DNA from: Rhinopithecus roxellana
Taxonomy: Eukaryota > Chordata > Mammalia > Primates > Cercopithecidae
Direction: 5' to 3'
DNA: 64,000 nucleotides
Assembly (NCBI RefSeq): GCF_007565055.1
Contig: NC_044554.1
Span: 54,097,676-54,161,675 of the forward strand
The position numbers were made by a program, and so were the translations under genes. The notes under the pieces are model-generated. The model worked only from the letters and a program-made list of their open reading frames with translations, was not told the DNA's origin and did not search any database. Below, piece by piece: positions 43,445-56,259 of the stretch (positions within the stretch are counted from its first letter, which is position 1; each line of letters opens with the position of its first letter).

Positions 43445-45909
43445 CGTTCGGTAAGCTTGTCCTGCATTCCTACACAAACAGTACGACAGCAACGTATCCC
43501 ACAAAAGTTAAGTAAAATAATCCCAAGTAAATTAAATTAGAAGGCTTTCCACGAGCTGGGCAACTATTGGAACCAAGTTGATGGGGGTTGCTAGCTAATT
43601 CCAATGTATGCCCAGAATTGAAATGTTGATTCAGAGTTTTACATTACCCATCCCTCTTGTTTCTTATGAGCAGCAGTCAGAGATCACTAGTTGGTTCACA
43701 GGAATAAGCAAGGTTAGCCTAAATTGCAGAAACAAACTTAAAAACAACTATTGAGACTAGAATTTAATAACAAGTATACCATAGTTTTTGAAACATAACT
43801 TTTCTCTCTCCAGTTTCCCATTTTTACTAAAGACAAATTATGGCAAGACTGATTTGTTTTATTATTCTTGGCCTGATTATGTGTATAAAGTCCAGCAAGA
43901 GTATTTTTCACATAAGCTCTTTTTAAATTGGCTTTGATGGAACTCTGTTACATAGAAGGAATCTCAGATAAGACTTTTTTAAAGCCAAGCTCAGCCATGG
44001 GTGTGTACTCTCAAATACCTATGAGTTGAGTAAATGCCTCTCCTTTTGAGGTCCCAAGATAACCTGGGCCTCCTGGACCTGTGAGAAAGTGACATTCTTT
44101 ACTTACTACAGGCCAGAAACCCTGTACAGGGAATGTGTAGGCAAGGTATGAGCCAGTTTCCCACGGGGTTTTTATTGGCTCTGTAAGTCAAGTTTCATTC
44201 CTTAAACGAAAGCACACCATTCCAGTCAAAACCTTGGTAAAATAACCAATTTTTCCAATTGTGTCCTGTTACAAAAGAAAGCAGATTCTTACTGCACTTA
44301 TGCAAATAACTATTGCCATAAATTAAGAATACTCATAAATAGTTTCTAAATTCTGGAGAAATTAGGGAGAGAGAAACAAATGTGCTCCAAATTTTGTTCA
44401 TAGAAGTATGCTTTACTCAATTGCTAAAAGCTGTAAATAGCTCAAAAGAAAAGTTTACTTGACTCTGAAAAAGAAAGCAAAGATCAGCAATGCTTTAAGC
44501 AAAGTTAAAAAGATTACTTAATTTTTTTTAGTTGGTTCAGTTAATTTAGTTAACTCCTGTCTTGCTTGATATTCACGAACATTTTAGCTCTCTATGAGAG
44601 TTCTGAAAGTTGTTTCCTCTATTCTAATGTCACAATTTCCAAAGTTATTAGAAACCTGCATTCAAGAACACCTGTTAGAGTCCAACAGCCAATTATAAAC
44701 CACCTTCTAAAGAGGATTAAAACAAGACAATTGTTTGTGGATGACAAAATGTTTTAGGACAGCCATAGTCAAAAACATGATTGACAAAGAAATTTTGTTA
44801 CCTCTGTAGCATACAATGATTTTATGTAACAATTATAATTATTAACAACATACACTAAGTCATATCAGAATTAGGAGTTTCCTATAATTTGGGAACATAT
44901 ATCAATAACACGTTTATACAAATATAGCCCAAAGAAAGCCAAACACTATTTCATATTTGATAATGCTCCCTGTATAATTTTTATACCATATAAGCCAAAT
45001 GTCACTGTTGCATTAGTGCACTGTTGATGTCAAACAATTCTTAATGAAACCTTAAAGACAAATGTATTCAATCTTAATCAGTTTGATGATAAGGTAAGAT
45101 TTTCATAAATCTTTTATAATCCTTTACACATTTTTGTTAAAGAGCAGATCGTAAGCAGGTTTTTGCACTAAGAAAAACCTGTTGTGCTTTTATTCCAATA
45201 TTCAATTTATGAAAAACCAAATAATACCCCTTTAACTTTAACCAATATGTTCACACACAGAATTTCTTTCACAAGATTAATTTTTCATAAACATTAACTT
45301 GCCTAAACCTTTAGATTTTTTCTATCTAACTTAAAACAATCCTTTAACCCTTTTAATCTAGGCAAGAAAAAAATCCACATTCCCATGACCTCTTACAATC
45401 TTTTACCAAAAACACATTTCACTTTCTTTACACACCTTGCATGTAAAACTGTTTCTTCAGTTGTCTCAATTACATGTTATAATGTTAACCCTTAATGACT
45501 TTTACTGTTGGTAACAAACCTTGGTAAGTAGCAATTTTAATTGTGTACCAGGTGTGGAGCCTAACCTAGGACACACGAGGCAGAAGTGCAGATAAGGGCT
45601 GACTCCAGCATAGGTAGGGGTCATGGCTAACTCCGCATATCCTAGGCCTTATTTAGAATCTAATGCTCAAAAGTTAAAGAAGCAGTTTATAGCGTTAATG
45701 CATTTAGCAAACTTAATATCAGACCTGCACAGTTTAGACTAAATGTTTACATTTGGAAGATACTTTAATTTTACCAATAATCTTAAAATTGTATTTATTT
45801 CCCAAAGATTACTTAAGTCACATTAACTAAAAGGCATTACACTTTTTACTTTTCTGACAAAATATTTGATTTAAGCTCTTATTATTATTAAACCAATTAA
45901 TTAAAGCTC

Positions 45910-46214
45910 TTTTTTTTTTTTTTTTTTTTTTTGAGACGGAGTCTCACTCTGTCGCCCGGGCTGGAGTGCAGTGGCCGGATCTCAGCTCACTGCAAGCTCC
46001 GCCTCCCGGGTTTACGCCATTCTCCTGCCTCAGCCTCCCAAGTAGCTGGGACTACAGGCGCCTGCCACCTCGCCTGGCTAGTTTTTTGTAGTTTTTAGTA
46101 GAGACGGGGTTTCACCGTGTTCGCCAGGATGGTCTCGATCTCCTGACCTCGTGATCTGCCCGTCTCGGCCTCCCAAAGTGCTGGGATTACAGGCTTGAGC
46201 CACCGTGCCTGGCC
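45910..46214 (-). repeat. AluY, full length, young, in the ERV interior
   Basis: AAGCTCTTTT duplicated on both sides (45904 and 46215). Old World monkey type. Confidence 0.94.
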
Positions 46215-46573
46215 AAGCTCTTTTATATTATACACACAACACATATAAATACACAGACAGACAAAAGGTAAAGGATCATTCCCTAAGCTGGGAATTGAAC
46301 CCTAAACCCGGGCCACCATTGTGAAAAGAGAAAACATGGCCGCATGGTTACAAGATCAAGCTCCCAAGGACATACAAGACAGGAAGGAAACCTCATCTAG
46401 TTTTTTTCAGGGACTGTAGCAAAGTTTGTAACTGACAGTTTGCTGGGCTATTTGAAAAGTGGGCTTACAGGTGTCCTAAGTCAGTGTTCTATCCTAAGTT
46501 ACCCCTCTTTATGACAGAACAATACAGAAAAAACACACAACAGATTTGCTATGGCTTAAGACTAGCCTCATAC

Positions 46574-46577
<4 letters not shown>

Positions 46578-46623
<46 letters not shown>

Positions 46624-46700
46624 ATTAATGAAAACTTCACAGCAGAGGAAATAAATGGTGATTTTATTTATTATTATTATTTATTATTATTATTATTATT
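46578..46700. repeat. T42 run and (TTA)n
   Basis: 42 consecutive T (46578-46619), 45 bp of other sequence, then (TTA)n at 46664-46700. No Alu body is attached to the T run. Confidence 0.95.
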
Positions 46701-47454
46701 TTTACCAGTTATTCAACCAGTGTGCACACAGAGAGAGAGAGAGAGGAAAGCATTGCCCGAAGCAAGGTGGGAAAGGCAAGGCGCTCAAAGACGCCGGAGA
46801 AAGACCCACCCATTGCAGTGACACTGAAAAGTTCAGGCTGCTGCTTGTCGGCAGTGAAGGGATCTTTTCCAGCAGTCCCACCAGCTCTCAAGTTTCCCCT
46901 TTCAGGGAGGAAAAAGCTCCCCATGTCCTATGATCCTGTACATGCCTAATCCTGTCACCCACAGCCATTTGCAAAGAGTACAAGGCAGATTAATCCAAGG
47001 AGAATAGCAGTTAACATCCCATGGTGCCAAACCCATTCTTAGCCAAAAGGGACTTTACCTACCGAGAGGGACTTTACTGAGAGGGGCCTCTAATCCCCCA
47101 AATCTTAGAAGGGACTCTCACCCTTCTAAGTTGGGCCTCTGATAACCTAAGGTCAGTCAAGCATCCTTGCCTTTTATTGAGAGGAGCCTTTAACCCTCTC
47201 TGTCTTAGGAGACACTGTAACTCCCCTAAGTTGGGCCTCTAACCCAATCCTATCCTTTATCCGGGTACCCCACCACTCACCCAAAGTTGTCCAGTCAGTG
47301 CTGCAGTCTATTTCCTTTGAGTCAGGGGGTTCTCCTCAGTATCATCCCTTCAGGGTTCACCAGAAAGGTGTTACCAGACCCCACCACTTACCCAAAGTAA
47401 GCCATTGGGTTGGGGGTTTCTGTAATATAGCTGCTTCCGTGGTCACCAGAAAGA

Positions 47455-48003
47455 TGTTACAGGAAAGAGGTCCTGATCCAGACCCCTGGAGAGGGTTCTT
47501 GGATCTCATGCGAGAAAGAATTCAGGGTGAGTCTGTAAAGTGAAAACGAGTTTATTAAGAAAGCAAAGGAACAAAAGAATGGTTACTCCATAGACAGAGC
47601 AGCCCCGAGGGCTGCTGGTAGCCCAGTTTTATGGTTATTTCTTGATTACATGCTAAACAAGGGGTGGATTATTCATGCCTCCCCTTTTTAGACCATATAG
47701 GGTAACTTCCTGACGTTGCCATGGCATTTGTACACTATCATGGCCCTGGTGGGAGTGTAGCAATGAGGACAACCAGAGGTCACTCTTGTGGCCATCTTGG
47801 TTTTGGTGGATTTTGACTGGCTTCTTTACTACAACCTGTTTTATCAGTAAGGTCTTTATGACCTGTATTTTGTGCCAACCTCCTATGTCATCCTGTGACT
47901 TAGAATGCCTTAATGGTCTGGGAATGCAGCCCAGTAGGTCTCACCCTCATTTTACCTAGCTCCTATTCAAGATGGAGTTGCTCTGGTTCACACGCCTCTG
48001 ACA
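47455..48003 (-). repeat. ERV 5' LTR
   Basis: 549 bp, written on the plus strand from TGTTACAGG to CTCTGACA. Confidence 0.88.
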
Positions 48004-48244
48004 CTATCGTTATTTTTTTGATGCACAGATTATCTTACATTCGTCCACTGGGAGTCTCTCCAAGCTAGCTCCTGTGTCCTTTTGACAGGTCACCATCATT
48101 CTTTCGAGCATATCTTTACTTTTTGACGTGAGATGCTTTCCCTGTACCAGCCCTGGAATGGATTTTTTTCTTAAAAATAACAAAACACTACTGCCCCTAA
48201 CTCACCCCGAAACCACCTTGTTTTCTTTTTGTAGAGAATGATAA

Positions 48245-48705
48245 TTTTTTTTTTTTTTTTTTTTTTTTGAGACAGGGTCTCCTTCTGTCACCCAGGCTGG
48301 AGTACAGTGGTGCAATTATGGCTCATTGCAGCCTTGACCTCCTGGGGTCAAGTGATCCTCCCACCTCAGCCTCCCAAGTAGCTGGAACCACAGGTGCATG
48401 CCACCACACCTGGCTAATTTTTGTATTTTTTGTAGAGATGGAGTTTCATCATGTTCCTCAGGCTAGTCTTGAACTCCTGAACTCGAACAATCTGCCTGCC
48501 TTGACCACCCAAAGTGCTGGGATTTACTTGTTTCCTTTTTTCTTTCTTTTTCCTTTTCATTTATTTTTATTTTTCAAAATAGAGATGGAGTTTCACCACG
48601 GTGCCCAGGCTGGTTTCAAACTCCTGCGCTCAAGTGATCCTCCTGCCTTGGCCTCCCAAAGCATTGAGATTATGTAAAGGCATGGGCCAGCATGTCTGAC
48701 CATAC
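48245..48705 (-). repeat. Alu followed by an Alu right half
   Basis: Antisense Alu (48245-48523) that stops at GTGCTGGGATT, a C/T-rich stretch, then a second Alu part (about 48570-48705) ending CATGTCTGACC. Confidence 0.82.
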
Positions 48706-48784
48706 TTTTTGTCACTTAACAATTTATCCTGCAAACCATTCCACATGAATTCATAAAGTAACTAGAACAAAGAATAAATATTAG

Positions 48785-49110
48785 AGCCAGATGTCGTGTT
48801 TCATGTCTGTAATCTCAGCTACTTGGGAGGCTGATGTGGGAGCATTGCTTGAGGCCAGAAGTTTAAGACTAGCTTGGGCAACCTAATGAGACCCCCATCT
48901 AAAAAAATAATTTTTTTTTTTTTGATTAGCTGGGCGTGATGGCAAGCACCTGTAGTCCCAGCTACTTAGGAGGCCAAGGTGGGAGGACCAACTGGACACA
49001 GGAGTTCAAGGCTGCAGTGAGCTGTGATCGTGCCTGTGAGCAGCCACTGCACTTCAGCCTGGGTGACAGAGCAAGGCACCATCTCTAAATAATAATAATA
49101 GTAATAATTC
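48785..49110 (+). repeat. AluJ
   Basis: Diverged sense Alu, A-rich centre 48900-48923, (AAT)n tail 49086-49108. Confidence 0.87.
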
Positions 49111-49483
49111 TCAGTAGGTGAAAACTTAGGGAAATGACTACTTTTGTACAGTGCTTGTAGAAGTAAATTACCAAATTCTTCCTTTTCAGATAGATGTGGG
49201 TTGAAGATCTTTAGAATTCAAGGAATCAACTGTGAGGTCCTTTGAAAAGCCTTTCTGTGGTTTGTGTATATTTTCCCTCTCCCTCTGGTTAGGACAAACT
49301 TAGTAAAGACTAAACAAAGCTAACTTCTCTGGCACAGGGAAAGTTTGATACTTTCACCTACCAAGAAACCTAGGGGGTAGAAGGCAGTATAGTTTTATGT
49401 AATGACCATTGGACTGGAAATCTGAGTTTAGGTTCTGGTTCTGCCTTCAATTTATTCTGTAACTTTTGATGGATCAAGAAGTC
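49111..49483. other. Unassigned, no gene seen
   Basis: Nothing that I can support. Confidence 0.4.
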
Positions 49484-49770
49484 AGCTGGGCATGGTGACC
49501 CATACCTATAATCCCAGCACTTTGGGAGGCCAAGGTGGGCAGATCACTTGAGGTCTGGAGTTCGAAACCAGCCTGGCCAACACAGTGAAACCCTGTCTCT
49601 ACTAAAAGTACAAAAATTAGCCAGGCAAGGTGGCCCACGCCTATAGTTCCAGCTACTCGGGAGGCTGAGGTCGCTTGAACCCAGGAGGTGGAGGTTGCAG
49701 TGAGCCAAGATAGCACCACTGCACTCCAACCTGGGCGACAGAGCAAGACTGTCTAAAAAAAAAAGAAAAA
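49484..49770 (+). repeat. AluS
   Basis: Sense Alu with a small loss near 49670. Confidence 0.9.
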
Positions 49771-50462
49771 TTCTCTGTGAGGCATTTTGTCATCCATAAA
49801 ACTGGATAAATGCCACCTGTTCTCAGAAGACTAAACTATTTTAATATTGCATAGGAAATAAGTGGTCCAAGACAACGCAGAGATGTCATGTGTTGTAGTT
49901 CATATAAAAGAAGGTAAGTTTTTGCCCAAGAATATCATGTGAGGTAGAGAGACAATGCAGTATCGACTATCTGAATAAACAGATTTTAGAGCTAGCATGA
50001 GGGATGTGGGGAGGAGGCTCTGGACTAGAAATATTAACGAAATATTAGAATCAGGAGTATTGGCAAGATAAACTCATTATGTAAAAGAGGAGGGAGAAAA
50101 GATTAAGGGAAAACAACAAGTTTGAGTATACCCTAATAAGAAATTGATGGTGTACAGTTATAAAAATGTGTTTACATGGTTAGGGAATCTTTAAGCATGT
50201 AAAATCACATAGAATAGAAATATATTTAGAAAACCCATGCAAACCAAATGAAATAGTGACAGGGATGGAGGTTGCTCAAATAACTTTGGACTGACAATGC
50301 TAATAGTTGATATTGGAATACAGAAATGGGTCAGAGCGCAATCAGAAAAGCTGTGACCAGAATGTTTCAGCAATGTAGCTGATGAAAATCAACGGTGGAT
50401 CTAAAGGCTGCTCCTCCCTGTCCTGACAATGTCAACGGCCTTAAGCAAGAAACAATTAAAGA
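49771..50462. other. Unassigned, no gene seen
   Basis: AT-rich intergenic sequence. Confidence 0.4.
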
Positions 50463-50750
50463 GGCCGGGCACGGTGGCTCACGCCTGTAATCCCAACACT
50501 TTGGGAGGCTGAGGTGGGTGGATCACTTGAGGTCAGGAGTTCAAGACCAGCCTGGCCAACATGGTGAAACCCTGTCTCTACTAAAAATACAAAAAACTAG
50601 CCAGGCATGGTAGAGTGTGTCTGTAATCCCAGCTACTCGGGAGCCTGAGGCAGGAGAATCGCTTGAACCCGGGAGGTGGAGGTTGCAGTGAGCTGAGGTC
50701 GTGACACTGCATTCCAGCCTGGGCAACAGAGTGAGACTCTCTCAAAACAA
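50463..50750 (+). repeat. AluS, full length
   Basis: Starts GGCCGGGCACGGTGG. Confidence 0.92.
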
Positions 50751-50864
50751 AAAGAAACATAGAGTATTAATAGATGGTGTTTGCTAAAGGCTTGTGGGTC
50801 TATTTTTTTTTTTAAGTACTAACATGTATTGCTTTGATCAACACATACAAAATAATTTTTTTTC

Positions 50865-51159
50865 TTTTTTTTTTTTTGAGACGGAGTCTCACTCTGTCGC
50901 CGGGGCTGGAGTGCAGTGGCCAGATCTCAGCTCACGGCAAGCTCCGCCTCCCGGGTTCACGCCATTCTCCTGCCTCAGCGTCCCGAGTAGCTGGGACTAC
51001 AGGTGCCCTCCACCTCGCCCAGCTAGTTTTTTGTATTTTTTAGTAGAGACGGGGTTTCACGGTGTTAGCCAGGATGGTCTCGATCTCCTGACCTCGTGAT
51101 CCGCCCGTCTCGGCCTCCCAAAGTGCTGGGATTACAGGCTTGAGCCACCGTGCCCGGCC
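50865..51159 (-). repeat. AluY, full length, young
   Basis: ACAAAATAATTTTTT duplicated on both sides (50847 and 51160). Old World monkey type. Confidence 0.94.
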
Positions 51160-51566
51160 ACAAAATAATTTTTTAAATGACATAAAAAAATAAAATTCTG
51201 GTTATGCTGGCAGTCTCTGCCTACTGAGCATAATGATCTGGATATTCACGAATAGGACCCAGATCAACCCAATAGCTGACCAATTGCTGGTGGAAGTTCT
51301 CAGTAGGAAAAAAATTCTGTATGAGGAGGTGGCACAAGAAGCCAGTTCTCATTTGCCATCTTAGGAAACCAAGGCTTTTCTTGAAAAAAACTGACAACAT
51401 TTTACTTAACATTAGCCTCACCAAAATGAAGCTAACTGCTAAACTTTGCTTCTTGGCTCACATTTTATTTAATTTTCAAGTGTTTTATAAAGATATTGAT
51501 ACAACTAATTAGGATATCATTGGGAAGACCAATAAATTAATGACTCTGCTTTTGTTATTTTTATTT
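51160..51566. other. Unassigned, no gene seen
   Basis: Two opposed short open frames are shadows of each other, with no family signal. Confidence 0.4.
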
Positions 51567-51856
51567 TTATTTTTTGAGATGGTCTCATTCTATCGCCCAG
51601 GCTGGAGTGCAGTGGCACGATCTCGGTTCACTGCAACCTCCGCCTCCCAGGTTCAAGCAATTCTCCTGTCTCAGCCTCCTGAGTAGCTGGGACTACAGGC
51701 ACCCGCCACCATACCTGGCTCATTTTTGTATTTTTAGTAGAGACAGGGTTTTCACCATATTGGTCAGGCTAGTCTCAAACTCCTGACCTCAAGCGATCCA
51801 CCGACCTCAGCCCCCCAAAGTGCTGGGATTACAGGCGTGAGCCACTGTGCCTCGCC
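51567..51856 (-). repeat. AluS, full length
   Basis: CTGCTTTTGTTATTTT / CTGCTTTCATTATTTT flanks. Confidence 0.92.
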
Positions 51857-51985
51857 TGCTTTCATTATTTTTTAAATCTCAAGGTTATGTGTGTGCATTG
51901 AGGGTTTCTAACACGGTTGATACCCTAAATGTAAATGTACATTTTCTCAGCTTATCTGTAAGGTTTAATCAATGAATGTAAACAC

Positions 51986-52287
51986 TTTTTTTTTTTTTTT
52001 TTTTTTTGAGCCAGAGGCTTGCTCTGTCACCAGGCTGGAGTACAGTGGCACGATCTTGGCTCACTGCAACCTCCGCCTCCCAGGTTCAAGTGATTCTCCT
52101 GCCTCAGCCTCCCGAGTAGCTAGGACTAAAGGTGCATGCCACCGTGCCTGGCTAGTTTTTTGTATTTTCAGTAGAGATGGGGTTTCACTGTGTTAGCCAG
52201 GATGGTCTCGATCTCCTGACCTCGTGATCCACCCACTTCGGCCTCCCAAAGTGCTAGGATTACAGGTGTGTGCTACTGTGCCCGGCC
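51986..52287 (-). repeat. AluS/Y, full length
   Basis: TGTAAACACTTTT / TGTACACACATTTT flanks. Confidence 0.92.
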
Positions 52288-52950
52288 CTGTACACACATT
52301 TTATTATGTATGTGATATGTGCTGGAACTGACAAAATCATCTAAAATGTCAATGAAACAAAAAAATTCAACATCAAAAATCAGGAGGAAAAAACACTCAC
52401 AGAATAACAAGGAAAGTGGAAAAATATCCTAAGACAATTTGAAAAGTTATAATATGAAAAGACAAAGCAAACCAGTTGTAGAAATACACATTCCAAGCAG
52501 AATTTTAGGACTGCTTGGGATCTCATGAAGATGTTAGAGAAAAAACAGTTTAGGAAGAAAACTATTTCGATGTATCTGTAAGTGCTATCAGCATTAAGAT
52601 AATACTTGTTTAATGCTTAATGAAAGTCTAAAACCATGTATCAAATCTACAGTATAGCCAGGCAGCAATGCCAAAGATTTAATTGAAAAAAACAAATCCA
52701 AGATGCAGAAGGATTGAGTAAAATGATGATGATATTACCAGCAAAATTATTCACCTAGGCAACAGGGCACAGAAATGCATACAAATGTACATTATAAGGA
52801 GTTTCCGAGCAAGTAATAGACTAGAAGTTTACTCAGGATTGTAATAGAAGACCATTTCCTAGAATTGGAAACAAAAAAATCAGCTGAGCCTGAAATTCAA
52901 AGGTGTACCCAGGATCATATCAAATCTTATCATTTAAAAAAAAGGAACCT
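52288..52950. other. AT-rich, unassigned
   Basis: A-rich on the plus strand, L1-like in composition, but I cannot name a segment. Confidence 0.35.
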
Positions 52951-53262
52951 GGCTGGGTGCTGTGCCTCACACTTGTAATCCTAGCACTTTGGGAGGCCAA
53001 GGTGGGTGGATCACTTGAGGTCAGTAGTTCGAGACTGGCCTGGCCAACATGGTGAAAACCCGTCTCAACTAAAAATACAAAAATTAGTTGGGTGTGGTGG
53101 TATGCACATGTAATCCCAGCTACTCAGGAGGCTGAAGCACGAGAATAACTTGAACCCTGGAGGCGGAGGTTGCAGTGAGCCGAGATCATGCCACTGCACT
53201 CCAAGCCTGGGTGACAGAGCTAGTCTCAGGGAGAAAAACAAATAAACAAACAAACAAAACAT
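52951..53262 (+). repeat. AluS, full length
   Basis: (CAAA)n-type tail. CATT(T)AAAAAAAGGAACCTG on both sides. Confidence 0.92.
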
Positions 53263-54486
53263 TAAAAAAAGGAACCTGAATACATATTTTTAATTTTTGA
53301 ACTTTGACAATAATAAGGAATACTTTATACAACTAAGAAGGGGTTGGTAACATTTAAAGAAATACCAAATATAATTATTTTGGACCTTGGAATCCAAATA
53401 AAAGCCAGAGGGACTGAAATCAGTATCTTTACGATACTTCAAGCTAATAGTCATCAATGATAAGAAATAATGACATGTTTATAATAGCTTTCATGTGTTG
53501 CAGCTTTACTGGGAGACAAGTACTATGTGAAGTCCTTTAGATATACTACCTCATTTAATCATCAGAACAGATATGAGTTAGATCAATACTGCCCTTAGAC
53601 CCGGGTAAGAGGGGCCCCTGCCCTGTGTCTCTGCTTTGGAGGGCCTTCGCTGTCAGGATTTATACCATTCAAGCCTCAGGGAAATGCTTCTCCACTCTGC
53701 TTATCCTGTGTCCTCAAAACCAAACGTGACTGCTTCTGAATACTCTGTAGCTCTGTGGGCTATACCACTGCCAGCATTGGAAACAGACATGGTTTTGAAC
53801 TTTGCAGAGGATCTCAGTGGGGGAAACATGTAGGTTGGCAAAGGCAAATTAACTCATCAAGTCATGCCTTTCAGATAGCATAGACACAATAGATTCTTGC
53901 CGAATGGAGTATCTTTCTTCAGTAGTTTCCAGCGTCCATTTCCTTTCTTGTTTCTGTGTTTGAATCAGTAGTTCCAGAGGTAATCACAAATTGAACAGTA
54001 TTCACTGCAAGTGCACACGGTGTCTGGGGAACATTTTTCACTAAGAAACAATTCATATGACTCTTCAATATTTATGTAAGTAGTTTTCCATGTCACATGT
54101 GAGAGGTAAGATATTAATTTCTTCCATTAGCAACTGCATGCATATTGAATGTGGAATCAAATATAGTTCTGTGTTTTATTTTTATTAAAATGTTCACATT
54201 TAATTACATGTTCAAAAAATTAAACGGGAAGTTTTACTTCAGCTCCAAATGTAGGAAGTCACAAGAAAAAGCCAGATAACCTACAAAATCACAACTTTTC
54301 TTGCATCCATCAGTGAGCTGTGGTTATAAGGCAACCAAGTTCACTGAAATCCAAAGAGTGACAAAGCCCTGCAAGGAGAAATGTGACACATAAACGTCTT
54401 CACCTTAGGCAGAGGGAGGGGAAAGAGAAGGCCCAAGTACAAATAGGTAAGATAAAATCAGCTAACATTTTAATGAATTATTATTA
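53263..54486. other. Unassigned with a MIR patch
   Basis: 53480-53590 ('TACTACCTCATTTAATCATC') is a MIR fragment. No gene is seen in the rest. Confidence 0.45.
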
Positions 54487-55090
54487 CTATTTTTGAGACA
54501 GAGTCTCACTCTGCCACCCAGGCTGGAGTGCAGTGGCGTGATCATGGCTCACTGCAGCTTCTATTTCCTGGGCTCAAGCAATCCCCCTGCCTTAGCCTCT
54601 GGAGTAGCTAGTACTACATGTATGCACCAATATACCCAGCTAATCTTTTTTTTTTTTTTTGAGATGGAGTTTCACTCTTGTTGCCCAGGCTGGAGTGCAA
54701 TGGTGCGATCTTGGCTCACTGCAACCTCCACCTCCCGGGTTCAAGTGATTCTCCTGCCTCAGCCTCCCGAGTAGCTGGGATTACAGGCATGTGCCACCAT
54801 GCCTGGTTAATTTTTTGTATTTTTAGTAGAGACGGCGTTTCACCATGTTGGTCAGGCTGGTCTCGAACTCCTAACCTCAGGTGATCCACCCGCCTTGGCT
54901 CCCAAAGTGCTGGGATAACAGGCGTGAGCCACCGCGCCCAGCCCCAGCTAATAATCTTTTTATGATTCTTAGTAGAGTCGAGGTCTTGCTGTGTTGCTCA
55001 GGCTGGCCTCAAACTCTTCAGATCAAGTCATCCTCCCACCTCAGCTTCCCAAAGTACTGAGATTACAGGCAAGAGCCACCATGGCTGGCC
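54487..55090 (-). repeat. Old Alu split by a younger Alu (outer element)
   Basis: Left piece 54487-54645 ends CCCAGCTAATC, right piece 54944-55090 resumes CAGCTAATAATC. Confidence 0.85.
54646..54943 (-). repeat. AluS inserted in the older Alu
   Basis: Complete copy, CCAGCTAATC-type duplication at both edges. Confidence 0.9.
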
Positions 55091-55954
55091 AATTTTAATG
55101 AATTCTTAGAGGCCAAGTATGGGCTAGCATGTCAATTTGTAATAGCTCATAGCAGAGGAAAATACTGAGAAAGTTATGCAAGAAACACCAAAAAAAAGAC
55201 TGTGATAATTAATAGGTAATCTTCCCTCCTACACACACTTTCAGAGATGGGATGATCCCTGTATTATAGAAATGTTTATGAACACAGAGAAAGATGAAAA
55301 TAAAATTATTAATACCTACTTTGGACAAGGGGCCTGACGGCTGGTGAAGGACGGTATACTGGAAAACAAGTTGGCTATATTAGAAAAGTTTTTAAAAATA
55401 CACATGCTGTGGGATCAAATAATTCCAGTTGCAGAAATGTATTCTATGCTAATAGCAAAAAAAGGTAGAGAAATTTACTTACAAAGTTGTTTATATTTTC
55501 TGGCAAGAAACAGATGGCACACTTAAACTGGAAAAGTGAAGTGAGTTTAATGAAGGACTATTTATAAAGGTGTGGGCAGGGTTAAGGGAAATCAAGAAAG
55601 GATGGTGGAGTACTCTGGGGCTAGGAACAGGAGGGATACCTTACCACCCTAAGCATGAAGGTGCAGGGGTAGGGAGCTGTTACAGGAACCCAGGGAGGGT
55701 AACAGTAAGAGAGAACCTCCAAACAGGTGCGGTATCATCTAGTTCAAGGACACAGCCAATCAGTAGCCCTTTGGGGAGCAAGCTTGGGGCAGAAATATCC
55801 TGATCTCCGTTTTTTCCTACCCTCGGATTTCTTGCTGGTGCCTCCCATTGGCCAAACCTACTAGAAGCCAGAGGGCAAGGAAGCCCAGTGATGTAAAGAT
55901 CAGCCTCCCCAACCAAACAACATGGTAGAGAAGGGTAGAGGATGGACAGAAAGC
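55091..55954. other. Mixed old repeat traces, no gene seen
   Basis: 55340-55480 has L1-like 3' text; 55500-55950 is GC-richer and unassigned. Confidence 0.35.
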
Positions 55955-56200
55955 TATTCAAAAGATCCAGCACAATGTTTGCCACAGCATTACTTATAAT
56001 GGTAAAATATTGGAAACCACCTCAATGTCTAACACTTGGGAATTTGCAAAACAACTTACATTAGGTTCATATCTTGGAATACATGCCACCATTAAAATTT
56101 AAGTTTTGGAAGTATTATTTATTAAGATGAAAAGATGTTCATAATCTATTGTTGAATGAAACAAAACTTTATGTACAGTCTGATCACAGTTTTTTATCAG

Positions 56201-56205
<5 letters not shown>
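55955..56205 (+). mobile_element. L1M 3'-end fragment
   Basis: 'GTAAAATATTGGAAACCACC', then 'TGTCTAACACTTGGGAATTT', and 'AAAAGATGTTCATAATCTAT' follow the order of an old L1 ORF2 3' end. Confidence 0.65.
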
Positions 56206-56231
<26 letters not shown>

Positions 56232-56232
56232 A
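56206..56232. repeat. (GT)n microsatellite
   Basis: 13 GT units next to the L1 fragment. Confidence 0.95.
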
Positions 56233-56259
56233 ATTTATACATTAAAAATATCTGGATGA

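Larger units (their letters stand above)
42882..47454 (-). mobile_element. ERV internal region, degenerate
   Basis: AT-rich, no retained gene. The right end (46990-47454) has leader-like repeated phrases such as 'CCCCACCACTCACCCAAAG' and 'ACCCCACCACTTACCCAAAG'. Much of 43445-45900 shows no recognisable viral protein. Confidence 0.6.
41730..48003 (-). mobile_element. Endogenous retrovirus, minus strand, internally deleted, with an extra 3' LTR
   Basis: The outer LTRs (41730-42273 and 47455-48003) are bounded by a 4-bp duplication CTAT (41726-41729 and 48004-48007). In element orientation the 5' LTR is on the right, followed by a leader whose first bases include TGGTGACCACG, a primer-binding-site-like TGG start, tRNA not assigned. 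A polypurine tract (AAAAGGGAGGGGAAAA on the minus strand, 42273-42289) precedes the outer 3' LTR. A second LTR and second polypurine-type tract lie just inside. The 4.5-kb interior, minus two Alus, has no open frame above about 90 codons, so gag, pol and env functions are absent. Class I by layout and 4-bp duplication. Confidence 0.85.

Noticed and set aside
42882..47454. Retained viral genes in the provirus
   Set aside because: No frame above about 90 codons and no recognisable gag, pol or env motif.
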